From Prosopocoilus inquinatus (lineage: Eukaryota > Arthropoda > Insecta > Coleoptera > Lucanidae), in contig CM069870.1 in assembly GCA_036172665.1 (NCBI GenBank), positions 23,224,001 through 23,288,000 of the forward strand: a stretch of 64,000 bases of DNA, in the 5' to 3' direction. Position 1 is the first letter of the stretch; each line of letters starts with the position of its first letter. A program made the translations under genes and the position numbers. Below the pieces are notes generated by a model. It was not told the origin of the DNA. It searched no databases and was given only the letters and a program-made list of their open reading frames with translations. This document shows positions 1 through 12,470 of the stretch, piece after piece.

Positions 1-167
1 TTTTCTTTCTCCAAAATGGTACTGTTTAAATACGACTTAACAGATTTTATACATATACAAAAGTTTCAAGCTTGTCAAATCCGAAAGCTTTCAAAATTTT
101 TAAGTGCCTCCTGAGAAGTCGTATTTAAACAGTACCATTTTGGAGAAAAAAAAATTACAGGAAACTG
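1..167. mobile_element. MITE family M1, copy 1 (left end outside the window)
   Basis: Foldback element. The first 30 bases (key string CCAAAATGGTACTG) return as their reverse complement at about 118-145, and the right end continues to GAAACTG followed by TA. The copy at 16181-16448 shares both ends, which fixes the family terminus as CAGTTTCCTG. The left terminus of this copy lies before base 1. No coding capacity. A TA next to the terminus suggests a Tc1/mariner-type non-autonomous element (inference). Confidence 0.75.
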
Positions 168-1292
168 TAATTGCTATCGACTGTGTATTTCTTAATCAAT
201 TATTAACCACAGATATTTTTCTGAAGAGAAAAATAATAACCATCACCTCGGTTGGCAGGCTAACAGATTAAGGCTACTAAGCCACAAAATGCGGTTTCTT
301 CTTTCCTTCTATAACAGTACACACCTTCTCCTTCTCCTAACTGTAAACAATACAAAAAACGGATGGGCAAGGAGAAAATATTTTTACTAGGTAAAACAAT
401 GACGAAGCTGAGCATTTCTTCAAACCGCAATTATTTATTTATTTTTATTGCTTAATTTTCTTTTACGCCGAACACATTATCGTTCTAAAAATGGCATACC
501 TAGGAGGATATTCGGTTGACTGATAGACCGTGGCCGAAGTGTTCTCTTCTTTTACAATGGAAACCACGTAATCAATAATAACATGCTCGGACCCCCCCCC
601 CATTCCGTTTGCACAGGATTCCAAATCGCGAACGGAAGATTCGAGAATTTTTTTTTAATCCGGAATGAATTAATTATTACAAAACGGTCAAGTAGGACTG
701 TTTGAGTTGGCAATGCTGAATTTTATTTTGAAATGGTACAACGGGAGTGACTTCCTGTTTGTTGATGGCTTGAGGCTGACAGTGACTCGCTGACAGAGAT
801 TCAAAAGTAAACACTCGACGTAACCTCCAATTTTGTCGCTAAATCAAATATCTGTCAAATTATTCAATAAAATATATCCGGTTGCAGAGATGCAAATAGT
901 TGAGAATAAGAAAATGTTCTTAATTGTGCTGCCAACTCAAACAGTTCTACTTGATCACCCAGTATTATTGAATTAATATGTAATCGATGGCAAGATTAAA
1001 TTGTCAGGTCAATGACGTGGTAGGTACGCGTGTCACGCGAACGTTTCTATTTTGAAAAGCGAATTTCTTCGTCCACGCGAAGGTATTTTCCATGACAAGG
1101 AAGGTTAATTAACATTATTTGTTTTCTATATATTATATATACCGGTCGTTGCTGCAAAATGAGAAACATGCGCACTAACGTAGGGTCTCAGGATGCAATC
1201 GACGTTTAACTTGCTTAAGAGGGTTCGGACATTTTTGTTTAGTAACTTTATAATACAATCTTACTAATTCGAGTGCATGAATTATTAACAAA
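168..1292. other. AT-rich DNA without recognised genes
   Basis: No convincing open frame, RNA gene or repeat boundary. A C homopolymer lies at about 592-601. I see nothing else here that can be supported. Confidence 0.5.
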
Positions 1293-1830
1293 CCTAGGCG
1301 CATTATTAGCGGAAGGTTTCGTTAAATATACGATGAACTACTAATATGCTGAAACTATTATAGTCGGAAAAAATTCGAATCTTTAACGCGTCTACTCTGT
1401 AGAAACAAAACAATAAACCAGTCGAAGACCGAAAAGTCTATGCGGCACGCAGTAACCACTACAGTACTGGTCGACTGGATATAAAAACTTGTTTACATAA
1501 CCGAATCACTTCCAAATGAGCTCGCATTCTTTTTTGCAGTGACGGCGCTATAATTGATATGAATTATATGTTTTATGCCAGTCTTTTTAAAAGTTACATT
1601 AAAGGAATATAATGTTTTCATAATTATTAATTTGTAAGAAACTATAAAGGCAATTCTGTTACATACGTAATTTACATCAAACGGTTGATGCTGATGCAAT
1701 GAGCGCGAGAGTGAGAGTGCCTCGGGCATATAAACCGTTCAGCGGCGACGTTGAAATCTACGCCGCTGCTTTGTTTATTTTTATACTGGTTTTTACCAGA
1801 TATCCTAGGAATGTCCGACCCTTAATTATT
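1293..1830. repeat. Dispersed repeat R1, copy A
   Basis: About 540 bp shared with 17230-17620 and 40747-41281. All three end in the same block (CCTAGGAA.GTCCGACCC) and share an internal TATAAAAACTTGTTTACATA string at about 1480. Copies A and C begin at the same point (TAGGCGCATT) and copy B is 5'-truncated. I find no terminal inverted repeats, no open frame and no clear pol III boxes, so it could be a solo LTR, a SINE-like element or the end of a larger transposon. Class unknown. Confidence 0.7.
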
Positions 1831-3064
1831 AAGAGAGGTTGAGGTTTCGTGTCAACGAACGTTAAAAATAAGAAAGTTGCGGTAATAACGACGCAGAGGT
1901 ATTGTGACGTTAGGCGGTGTTTGCTCGAAAACAAAGTCATTATTATTAATTAGAAAACAATGAGTCACCCACCGAACAATGCTGAAGAATTATGGAAATT
2001 ATCACCACGGATTTGGCAATGGTGGGTAGGTAATAATAATAGAAAGTCCTCGTGCATTAAGTTACCATTTAATTCTGGGAAGGCATTTCATTCAAGTTTA
2101 ATAACGATTTGGTCGTTTGGTATTGGCCCAGAACAGGACGGTTATCCATCACTTTGCTACTTTCGTGTTTTATCTCCTTATGCGAATAATAGTTTCTTCG
2201 AACGCAACGTACAAAAAAAAATGATTATAATTAAATTAAATCAATGAAATTCACAACGTAAAGCTATGCAGAAAAAAATGTGAGTAATAAAAAATTAAGT
2301 TACACAGGGTGATTTTGTAATTACTTCCATGTTATGTAATACTAGCGATTTAAACATCATTGTCGCTAGTAAAATTAATAATTAATCTTAATCCTTGTTT
2401 TTTTTTTTTATACAAGTCAATCAGAATTAATTTCTGAACGCAAAAACTAAGTTCAGTAATAAAATAACAAATGCAAAATAATTCGATTCCCACTGCTTCA
2501 GTTAGTCAGCAGCTACGATGTGCTTCAAAATCTTTTTTAATCTAGTCAACTGCAAACCGCGTAAAATTAAAAAAAAAAACTACGAAAATAAAGTTACATA
2601 ACCTCAAAATACATTGGGAAAGTGGTTAAACGATGGTATAGGCAACGAAACGATGACGAAAGGAAAGGATAAAATCCACTCATCATCTAACTTCTCTTTT
2701 TAAAGTCCGTGTGTATCACGTTTCTGTTTAAATTTGATCGATTTATTAAATTCTTAAATCTAGCGGATGTTATTTGATTGACAGCTGTCAGAATGTAATA
2801 TAACAGAAATAACTACTAAATATTTGACTAAACTCTACACAGAAGTGTATTGTATTTATTAAGTAGTGGAGGGGGGGGGGCAACTTACCTGCATGGACGA
2901 AACATAGACAGCTCCAAATTATAGTCGTGTATCGCCATAATTTAAATTTTCTTGACATTTTAGTTTCCTGTAAATAAAAAAGAAAATTAATGTGTTTTAA
3001 CTTTTAAGCAAAACAAAAAAAAACTGAATTATGACGCGTAAAATTGAATAAAATTTTATTTAAT
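1831..3064. other. AT-rich DNA, no supported gene
   Basis: A 95-codon ATG frame at 1960-2247 (plus) has no recognisable domain, ends in a lysine/isoleucine-rich AT tail and is not supported as a gene. A G homopolymer lies at about 2870-2881. Confidence 0.45.
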
Positions 3065-4170
3065 GTACGTCCGATCCAACTCAAGGTCAACTTAACCCAA
3101 CTACAGTCCAAGCGCAACTCCAAAACAATTTCAAGGTCAACCCAACTGAATTCATCCTACATAAGCTCATATCAAGAAGAGTTTTAAACATAAATTTTAA
3201 ATTATTAAATATTATTATTATATTATTATTATTACAATGTAAGTGAACTCAGTCCAACTCCAATTAATAAATTTAAAATTAAGAAAGCAAAAGAAAAATC
3301 ATACTTAAGTCCAAAAAATTAAAACTAAAGATGGAAAACATTAAATGTGGGGAATTCAAGGTCAACCCAACCCAACTGAACTCAGTCCAACTCAAAAATA
3401 TATTATGTAAAACTAAAGAAACGTATAGGAAACTAATTTCAAGGTCAACCAGCTCAACTGAACTCAACCGAATTATTTAAGTAAAAAAATTAAAAATAAA
3501 AAGTGGTAAAAATTAAAAAAAAAATACGCTCAATCAATTTCAAGGTTACCCCAACCCAACTAAAATCGTCCGAATTATTATATATTATTAATATTTTATT
3601 ATTAATATTAAAAAAAATAAGCTTAGCCAATTACAAAGACACTCCAACAACTAAGATCGGCTGAATTATTCAAGTAAAAAGATAAGAGAAATAAAAACAA
3701 TGGTAAAAATTAAGAAAATGAGCTCAGCCAATTTCAAGGTCACCAGAACGCTACTAAAATCAACCGGATTATCCAAGTAAAAAAAATCTAAAGAAATTAA
3801 AAATAAAAAAGTGGTAAAAGTTCAAAAAAGTAAATTAAAAAAAATGGAAAATATTAAAATTCAATGGAAATCAACTAAAGATCAACTCAACCCATCTGAA
3901 CTCTCAAGTAAAAAAATAAAAATTAAGAAAAATAAGTTAAAAAACTAAAAATAAAATTAAATTAAATTTAGACATTAAACTGGAATTTCAAAGTTAACCC
4001 AACCCAACTGATCAATCTCGGTAAGCCCCGGGAGAATTTTTATTAAATTAACTCCAAACATACCTAACTAACCTCAATCTAAAAATGTAAAAAAATAAAA
4101 TTAAAAACTAAACACGTTAAATTAGAAAAACCAGGGTCAACCAAACTTGACTCAACTTTCAAAATTCACC
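3065..4170. repeat. Degenerate tandem tract D, copy 1
   Basis: The phrase AAGGTCAACCCAACCCAACT followed by GAACTCA-like words recurs every 60-120 bases, separated by A-rich spacers. The phrase itself is built on CAACC/CAACT steps. The same tract type recurs at 4560-4880, 13500-14110 and 42590-43480. It is too degenerate to fix a period by eye. Confidence 0.65.
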
Positions 4171-4184
4171 TGTGATTAAGAAGA

Positions 4185-4321
4185 AGTCATCTACTGAAGA
4201 TGGCAGCATAGCTGCCGAAATACGTATAAGTATAGTGAACAGATAAAACAGCGACATCCTACGATCGCTTTTTGACCAGACATTGTAGTCAAAAACGATT
4301 TGCAACAAAATTTTTATTAGT
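4185..4321 (+). ncRNA. Hammerhead-like motif, family 2, with foldback debris
   Basis: The order is CTGAAGA (4194-4200), a stem II hairpin GGCAGC-ATA-GCTGCC (4202-4216), GAAA (4217-4220) and then TACGTAT with A as the would-be cleavage nucleotide. This matches the hammerhead core CUGANGA...GAAA, apart from one extra T between core and stem II. Stem I is not well formed in this copy. It is followed at 4237-4321 by a fragment matching the arm of the foldback at 36130-36469 joined to the tail of the family 1 ribozyme repeat. Probably an inactive relic. Confidence 0.45.
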
Positions 4322-4361
4322 ATAATAATACTAAAGAATACAAAAAAATTGGATGAATCAA

Positions 4362-4476
4362 GTCAATAAAACAATAAAAATTGGATGAATCTCCTAACCA
4401 CATTTTGTGGTTAAGAGATTCATCCAATTTTTAAATGTGGTCAGGAGATTCATCCAATTTTTATTGTTTTATTGAC
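4362..4476. repeat. Inverted repeat with a third internal half copy
   Basis: Arms of about 44 bp (4362-4405 and 4433-4476) contain AATTGGATGAATCTCC and its complement with almost no mismatch. The 27-base loop carries another inverted partial copy. Non-coding foldback of unknown origin. Confidence 0.8.
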
Positions 4477-4485
4477 TCAACCTAA

Positions 4486-5360
4486 TGATCTAAATAAAAA
4501 ATTAAAAAGGATTAAAAGTAGAAAATGTTCCAAAATACAATTTAAAAAAAAAACAGCAGCTCAACCAATCTCTAAGTCAATCTAATCCAAGCGAAAATTT
4601 AAAATGACATAAAAGTTAAACTAACTAGAAACTCAAAAAAGAAAAATGAAAACTCAGTTAGAATTATGTAAGTCTAACACAAGCAAGACAGACAACAAAA
4701 CATCAGAAAATCAAAATTAAGTCTAACGCAATATCAAGGTCAACTCAGTTTAACTGAAAGCAATTTAGGCAAGCCCAAACCTAGAGAAGAGTTTTCAGAA
4801 AATTAAAAACACTAAAACTGAATAAAAATCAACTCAAGGACAAGGAAACCTAACAGAACTCAACCGAATATGAAATTTGTAATGATGACAAAATAAATAA
4901 AAGCCTCTTACCACCGTCGCTGCTTATGCTGATTATGTGTACTATAATAATAATTACGAAAATAATTTGTGTTGTGGCATTATTCATGATAATAGGCGCT
5001 CGGGCAATGTTGTCGTACGTAACTATAACGTTTGACTTCACTAATTATATAAAATCAATGATTGCGTAACCTTGACCAAAGAAACGATACGTCTTCTTAG
5101 TACTGAGAATGATCGGGCCTAAGAATACCGATCATAAACTTCAATGTTATTATTATTGTTTAAGCTGTAACCGCTTTACAATGATAATAGTGACAATAAT
5201 AGTTAAATCCAAGTAAATTTTTTTAAACAAAACAGTAAAAATTTTTAATTAAACAAAACAGTTAAAACCGAGACTTAAAATAAATCAAAACTCGTTTAGA
5301 ATTAAGTTCAATTTAAGCAAAATTAATCCCCATCGAAGCAGAAAAGCAAGAAACATCAAG
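4486..5360. repeat. Weaker continuation of tract D and A-rich DNA
   Basis: Scattered words of the AAGGTCAACTCA type occur at 4560-4880, then fade into A-rich DNA with no recognisable feature to 5360. No gene seen. Confidence 0.4.
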
Positions 5361-6687
5361 AAATCTAATCTAATCAATATCTCAAGCATATTGAGTTGTT
5401 AAGATTTGACAAGACAGTTCTTCTTCATAAATTGCAGATTACATCTAACCTCAAATTAAAAAGTTGTTTAGTTTACGCACTCATACCAACTGTGTAATGC
5501 AAACCGCGGCCTGCTTTTTCTGTAATTGCCTGTATCTTCCAGCGTCTCGCTAAAATTTGAAAGAGTTTTAAGTCAAATTATGTATAAGTCGGTTGGGTAT
5601 GATTAAATTTTGTTCGGAATTATAAAGTCCGCGAACTTCAAGAGCGCAATATTAACGCCGCCGCCAAATTAAAATTAATTCGAAGGAAATTGAATTTCTA
5701 AAACAACTGGAGAGAATTATTTTCTTGCTGCACCCGCAGCACCCCCTCCCCCCCCAGCAATTAAGCTAATCTCATGCTTTGAAAATTATTTTGTTTTAAC
5801 TCAACTAACAGCTCGAAACTTCGCTTCTCAGATTGCGTAAACTTTATTGGGAGCATTATTTATTAACGGACGGATACTTTCGGTGTTAGCCGGATTCGCT
5901 TTCGATAAAAATGACTTTACATTATTATTTGTCAGAGTCCGTTATTCGTCTTCTTGCGTAAAAAGCACCTCGCTTACGGCTTCTTATTTTTGTTTTCGCT
6001 CTGCGCAAGAACGAGAGCAACGAAAGACGAACTGCCTGTACAAGAAAATGCATCTTCAGGAGGAGAAAAAGGAGGTCAACGGACTATGATGGCATTTTAA
6101 TATTACACTTACTTAAAACTGAATATTAATTTTTAAGCGAAGAAGTTTCTTGCGAGCAACGGTTTACAGTGGCGGGGGGGGGGGGGGGGTCATGTGTGGA
6201 GCGCGATAATTTTTGTATTATTTCGATTACACATATTTTATTTCGCTTTATCGTGACTATAGAGGTAGGAATCGCATATTTTGACGTGATCTACAAGAGC
6301 TGCAATTGTTTGTTTACAAAATGCAGGATATTTCGGGGGTAACTAAGATATTAATTAAGTTTTTCATAATCCATCATTACTGACGACAACTCGATACGAG
6401 TGTGTTGATCAATGATGACTTCAAAATATGCGACTCCGTTCTTTAATCATAACATTCATAACATAATATTTATAATTATTCGTACGTGTATTCATATCTT
6501 TTTTTTTAAACTGTTCTGAAAAGAATATTTGAAGGTAAAAAAGGAAACTTCCAAACATTCAGGTGAATTGATATGTCATATACAGCCAGTCCAAAGAGCA
6601 TTAAAAAATGTTTTTGGAAAAAATGAAAAGCAAGTGTCAAGTGGCGCCTTCAAATTCAAAACTAGTGTCAAAATTACTGTATTCTTG
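5361..6687. other. AT-rich DNA, no supported gene
   Basis: C-rich and G-rich homopolymer stretches lie at about 5742-5755 and 6172-6190. Two short frames (5847-6089 and 6529-6723) have no recognisable domain. Nothing else supported. Confidence 0.45.
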
Positions 6688-7100
6688 AAATTTTTTGTTA
6701 TGAGTAATGTGAATTCGCTTTAAAATTTAAGATGTCAAAATAAGCGTCGATATCGTAACCGTGGTAACACCTCATTAATCAGTGTTAGAGAGCGCTAGCT
6801 GACACACTTGGCTTGGCTTGCCGTTCAACGCCATCTATGGGTTTTATCAGTTGACATGAAATTCGACAGACAAAGAAAGACAAAAACCAGAAGAAAAATA
6901 TACTGTCACAAAAGCAACTTCATGGATTATATTTACATTACATAGTTGACCATTCAGCGCCGTCTATTGGTTCTATCGTTTGACATAAAATTCGATAGAT
7001 AAAGAGGATAATATATCAGAAGAGAGAAAGAAAAAACACTGAAACAAAAGAAACGTCATGGATTATTGCATTACAGCCAAGCCACGCCACGTCATCTGTG
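6688..7100. repeat. Repeat cluster: 130-bp direct repeats and a copy shared with 7775-7910
   Basis: 6688-6825 and 7775-7910 are diverged copies sharing words such as GTCAAAATAAGC and TGGTAACA. Within 6820-7080 a roughly 130-bp unit occurs twice (GCC.TCTAT.GGTT.TATC followed by TTGACAT.AAATTCGA). Non-coding. Confidence 0.6.
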
Positions 7101-7385
7101 AATGGAAAACTCATCACTGGTGCTCTTCGGCGCCGCCTACCGAGACAATCCCGAAGTCACCGCATGAATTTCTAAAATCAAAAAGAAATAAAACAATTGA
7201 GAAGTAATGTTATAACAAAAACGATAATGAAAATCGCATAGCAGAATTCTTTTACGTCATCTACCGAGGAAACTTCTAAGTTATTTTACTCAGTTACGTT
7301 TCATGAACCACTAGGAAACAAGGGAAGAGAAGCTTGAAGCAAATTAACAAAATTTCACATCAAAACGGATTAAAGTCTAAGAGGA
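7101..7385. other. AT-rich DNA between repeats
   Basis: No gene recognised. The interval contains GCCGCCTACCG and TCATCTACCG, diverged words of the GCGCCATCT type. Confidence 0.4.
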
Positions 7386-7533
7386 TGGACATGATGTGTC
7401 AGATTGGAAAATTCAAGGCGGAAAAACAGTTGACTAGTCAAGAAATAAATTAAATCCTTTTATAAGGAGAGCGATTCACTTGACTGGTCAACTGTTTTGG
7501 ATCTTCCAAATTGACAAATCATGTCTATTTTCT
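7386..7533. repeat. Foldback element of about 150 bp
   Basis: Left arm 7386-7441 (GACATGATGTGTCAGATTGG then ACAGTTGACTAGTCAAG) pairs with right arm 7478-7533 (CTTGACTGGTCAACTGT...CATGTC) with a few mismatches. Terminal class not determined. Confidence 0.7.
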
Positions 7534-8760
7534 TAGTAATAAGGGGCTTTAGAACGGTAAGGTCGCCGGCGCCATCTACTGAGGAAGTGCCGAAGCCTAA
7601 AAGTTCAATTCCATTTCTGAAGTTTAGAAGGAAAAAAAAAACGGAAGGAAGAAGAATGAAACAAAACAAGGGAGAAAGTTAATTAACGTCATAAAAAAGA
7701 AATAATGACGAGAAACTTTTTGTTTACACAATAGCGCCATCTATTGACACAAATCAATCAGAGGAACAGATCTTGAAATTTTTGGTTATGAGAAATGTCA
7801 ATTCGTCTTGATATTGAACTTGTCAAAATAAGCATCGGTGTCGTAGCCATGGTAACATCTATTAATGAGTATGAGAGGGCGCTAATTGACACGCTTCATG
7901 GCTTGCTTTACTGGAACACATTTTTAGGCGAATTGGACTGGCAGTATATGACATATCAAATCAGCTGGCCGTGATAGGTACGTTATTGATTGGACAACAA
8001 AGTAAGATGCCGTGATCGTCGTAATCCAGAAAAGGTTACAACAACATGCGGTGGTTCATATGGTTCTGGTTCGTTACGTGTTTTTTAGTTGCCACCACTG
8101 CAGTTTCATCGATCAGATAAACAATCGAATCTCTTCGCCGTAATACATTATCATGAGCCTTCCAGCGATCAGTTAGTTAATGCGTTCGAAGGTTATGACA
8201 TGACTGACGTTCGTTCAACGAATTAAATAACAATAAACGATTTTTTCCGGAAATTTTTAAGCCTTGACGCGTTATTGTCTTACCAACTCGGAGACTGCGT
8301 AGGCAAATCAATTGTCGCAGCGCTTAGAAAAAGAACGTGAAGGTAGTCTTCATTAGTAAAGTCCGAACAAGTTTAGTCAACGCGCAGATACCTAGTAGCA
8401 TTGCTAACTATTAAAAAAAAATGAATCGGACAGATAGTGCCTGAATTCAAATAAATTTTGAAAAAAGTTAGGAAACTCGCCAACAGCTAGACGGAAATTT
8501 CTGATTTCAAAGATGATGTCAACTAAGCACTAGCAGTAGCGAGAAATCCGCTAAGTTGGCAACACCGATACCCAGATGCCACCCAGAACAAAACACGTGC
8601 AAGCAAACAGGCGCGGAGTAGGCATGGCTTTTATGGGCTGCAGGCCCAGGGCCTCGTTCAATCAAAGGGCCCTTTCGCGGTCAAAAATTAAATTAGTAAC
8701 GTTTCGTTTCAGTCTCGATTTTTTTTGACGATTTGTCAAAGACAACGTCACGACTTACAA
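7534..8760. other. AT-rich DNA with a diverged repeat copy
   Basis: 7775-7910 is the second copy of the repeat at 6688-6825. Two GCGCCATCT words lie at 7569-7577 and 7734-7742. No gene is supported. Confidence 0.45.
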
Positions 8761-9230
8761 AATTTAGAAGAAGCATCTCAAGCTTGATTACGTCTAAATA
8801 TGCGAATCTTGCAATGTACCTCGGCCACGACTATGGAATCTTGAAACTCACCTCAGCCACAGCATAAGCACTACACTAACGAAGTTACCAATATCTTCAG
8901 AGAAAGAATGTGATGCCTGTAGGCAACCAGTGAAAGGCAACGTTGTTTTTCGCATTATTATCCTTATTATTATTATACAACAATTTGGCAGTTTTTTCGA
9001 TCGATAAAAATATTAAATTTATTTGTTTGAATACTCGTAGACTCTGTGATTACAGCCTAGAGTCGACACTTACAATTTCCGTCCCGTTTTACGAAACTCA
9101 GAAGTTGGTAATCCTACCCAAAACATCGCAAGCACAATTATTTCCAAACTCGCGCATCTTGAAATATACCTCAGCCACGGCATGTGAATCTGGAAACGTA
9201 CCTCAGCTACAGCGTAAGAAATAAATGACG
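8761..9230. repeat. Dispersed half-hairpin words of the 11.2-kb satellite
   Basis: Diverged copies of TGAAATGTACCTCAGCCAC lie at about 8810-8870 and 9160-9210. This is one arm of the hairpin found in every unit of the satellite at 11181-12470. No open frame of interest. Confidence 0.5.
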
Positions 9231-10420
9231 ATCATTACATTAAAAAAAATCAAAACTCAAATCGGCGCCCGAACATTCCAAACGAATTTCACAGATGAGG
9301 AAATGGAAAACAAAAAACAAATAACAGTCACAATAACATTTTGAGTAAGAAGTTAAACGAAAAAGAAAAAGTTTATTTTTTTGCGACTGTTTGCAGTTTT
9401 TCTTTTTTGTTTATCTTTTTCCCCAAAATGTTGCGATCGTCATTTGTTTCATTTTCCTTTTCTTCGCTTGTGCAGTTCATTTTAAACGTTTAGGCATTTT
9501 TAATTACCTTTTTTAAAATCGTTATTCATTTTCATTCTTTTAATTTCTTCGGGGATCTAATTTTTATTTTTCAATGGAAATAGGTAGGTGTGTGTCCTGA
9601 TTGTCAAAAGCGTTCTTCTTTTGTTTTGTTATCAGTTGTTTAACATTTTCCAAGAAGTAACCGATGAAAAATAAAACAAAAAAAAATGCCTGACGAAAAT
9701 TCAAAATAAAAAAAAGGAAAATGACGATCATTGTAATCATGTCTAAAGTAGAATAAAGTGAATTTGAATTCTAAAAAAATCAAAACTCAAAGCGACGACG
9801 CCTAAACACTCGAAACTAAATTCTCAGATAAAGAAAAGGAAAACAAGAAACAAATGAGAATCACATTTTGAGGAAAAAGATAAATAAAAAAAGAGAAACT
9901 TAATCATTTTGCGATTGTTTGCAGTTTTTCTTTTTTTGTTTATCTTTTTCCCCTAATGTTGCGATCGTCATTTCTTTTTTGTCTTCATGTTCTTCCTCTG
10001 AATTTCGTTTCGAGTTTTTAGGCGTCGAGTTCTGACTTTATGACAATGATCATTTGTTTTTTCTATTTTCACTTTCGTCAGGCATTTTTTTTTTCATTTG
10101 GAAACAACACATATCTGGACTGTCAGAAGCATTCTTCAATTCTTTCTTCTTGTTTTCAATTGTTTACAAAATTCAGAATTAAAATAATCAATAATTCCTT
10201 TGTGAAATTTCAACATTTCAATTGCTTTTCTTGACGTTATCATCAAGAACGGTTTCCACTTTTTTTTTATTTCCGATTGTTCAACCATTTCTTTTTTTAT
10301 CCTTTTATACCAAAATGTTTGATATTGAAAAGGAGGATAAAATAGTACATCGTACCAACTGCAAAACAATCCTACGAATACGATTATATACTACTCCTAT
10401 TTTTCTTTAGGTTTTGTTCG
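9231..10420. repeat. A/T-rich low-complexity inverted and direct repeats
   Basis: A block starting AAAATCAAAACTCAAA at about 9247 recurs at about 9778. Both are followed by GCGA.TGTTTGCAGTTTTTC and GTTGCGATCGTCATTT. The right end (9960-10060) is the reverse complement of the left (9720-9840), so the region is a set of nested foldbacks. The overlapping frames here are lysine- or phenylalanine-rich low-complexity artefacts. Confidence 0.6.
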
Positions 10421-11180
10421 TTTGTCAATTGTTTTCGAATTTGTCAATGTCCTATTTGATATTTCCGAAATTGCAAAATGATTTGACAAGTAGAGAAACG
10501 TAATAAAAAGAAAAATACTGTAAGTATGTACTACGACGCTTAACTTAAATGATACTCCTGCATAAGAACCACACCCTTAAGAACATTCAACGTAAGGGCT
10601 ACGAAACTGTCAAATGGTATCATTTATGGTGAGTGTCGTTGTACATATATATACGGTTGGCGATATTGGATATGCGAACCGCTACTTTATCTGCGTAGGC
10701 CGTAGACTCAAACGTGGATAAGACAATTTGTTGTTCTCTACTTTATCAGTACTGCAACTGTTTGAAGTTTAAAAATAAATTAAGTCCTTTAAGCAGATAA
10801 GCATGCAACGTTTGAGTTTTATGGTTGGTGGGTTCGAAGTGACGCGCAAACCAAACAACAGAATCGACCCGTTCCTCCTTCCATTACAATATCAAAGGAC
10901 TTTCAGTTGACGAACGTTACACCCCGTGCCTTGTACTCGTTTCTGGAGTGACTGGAAAGCGCTTTAATCCAGCCAAAAATTGCGCAGAAGTAATTTCGGA
11001 CGGAAATTACCGTCGAGAAACCTAGGCCATTTCCGGAGAAGGGTCGCTGCGAATTTAATCTCTCGCACTGTCGGGAAATGAAAAGCAATTAAACAGTTAC
11101 GCGGGAAAATCGTCCTCTGACAAATTATGTACGAAGTCTCGCGCCGGATTAGAAATCCACCCTCAAATGTTGATACGAAA
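10421..11180. other. AT-rich DNA, no supported gene
   Basis: No recognisable coding, RNA or repeat signal. A frame of 61 codons (10903-11088, minus) shows no known domain. Confidence 0.45.
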
Positions 11181-12470
11181 GTTTGCTTCGCAGCAAAACT
11201 TATAATAAAATTAGGTCTGTCTAAATTGAAATTCGCTTGGGCTTGGGATTAACACTTTGGATAGTTTTAATTAATTAAATTGATTAATGACATTGATTTT
11301 ATACGTTATTAATGCCCAAGACGCGAATCCTGAAATGTACCTCAGCCACAACATGAGCGCGTGGCTGAGGTACATTTCAAAATCCGGCCTTACAGATCAT
11401 ATCCTTCAGTAAGTTAAACTCCTAGCTCAAGTTGAAGAGAAGCCAATGTTGGTACTAGTATAACATTAAATAATGTTCGCTTCGGAGCAAAACTTACATT
11501 TAGAAAATTAGGTCTGTCTAAATTGAAGTTCATTTGTGCTTGGAATTAACAGTTTAGATATTCCTAATTAATTAAATTGATTAATAAAACTAATTTTGTA
11601 CGTTATTCATGCCCTAGATGCGAATCTTGAAATGTACCTTAGCCACAACATGAGCACGGAACTTATACTGTGGCCGAGGTATATTTCAAAATCCGGCCTT
11701 ACAGATCGTATCTTTCTGTACGTTAAATTTCTAGCTCAAGTTGAAGAGAAACGAATGTTGGTACTAGCATAACATTAAATAATGTTCACTTCTGAGCAAA
11801 ACTTACATTTAGAAAATTAGGTCTGTCTAAATTGAAGTTCATTTGTGCTTGGAATTAACAGTTTAGATAGTCCTAATTAATTAAATTGATTAACAAAACT
11901 AATTTTGTACGTTATTCATGCCCTAGATGCGAATCTTGAAATATACCTCAGCGCGGAGCTTATGCTGTGGCTGAGGTACATTTCAAAATCCGGCCTTACA
12001 GATCATATCTTTCTGTACGTTAAAGTCCTAGCGCAAATTGAACAGAAACCAATGTTGGTACTAGTATAATGTAAATAATGTTCGCTTTGGAGCAAAACTT
12101 ACATTTATAAAATTAGGTCTGTCTTAACTGAAGATCACTTGCGCTTGGAATTAATAGTTTAGATAGTCCTAATTAATTAAATTGATTAATCAAACTAATT
12201 TTATACGTTATTCATGCCCAAAATGCGAATCTTAAAATGTACCTCAGCCACAATAAGAGGGCGAAGCTGGGGAGCTGAGGTACATTTCAAGATCCGGTTC
12301 CTTTCTTCTGTAATGAATTCTGTGAATGCCAGCAGATTAAAAATAATAATAAATTATCTTTATTGCATTAGAAATTTACATGATAATTTGAACTAAATTA
12401 ATTATGTAATTAGCAATCAATCCTTAGCTGAAATTGAAGTGAAACCAATATTGCCACTGCTATAAAATTA
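11181..12470. repeat. Satellite S1: four units of 294-309 bp, each with a hairpin
   Basis: Units start at 11181, 11475, 11784 and 12080 with GTTYRCTTCNNAGCAAAACTT. Each holds ATTAGGTCTGTCT, then AATTAATTAAATTGATTAA, then an inverted repeat whose arms are AATGTACCTCAGC and GCTGAGGTACATT, then TCCGGCCTTACAGATC. The last unit appears interrupted around 12304-12410 and resumes to about 12470. Spacers between hairpin arms differ among units while the arms are well kept. Non-coding. Confidence 0.85.

Noticed and set aside
1960..2247. 95-codon ATG frame
   Set aside because: No domain and no flanking gene signals that I can judge; left as undetermined AT-rich DNA.
10831..10860. GGTTCGAAG string resembling a tRNA T-arm
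   Set aside because: No acceptor, D or anticodon stem can be folded around it.
11181..12470. CRISPR-like array
   Set aside because: Units are about 300 bp with internal hairpins, not short repeats with spacers, and the DNA is eukaryotic; it is a satellite.
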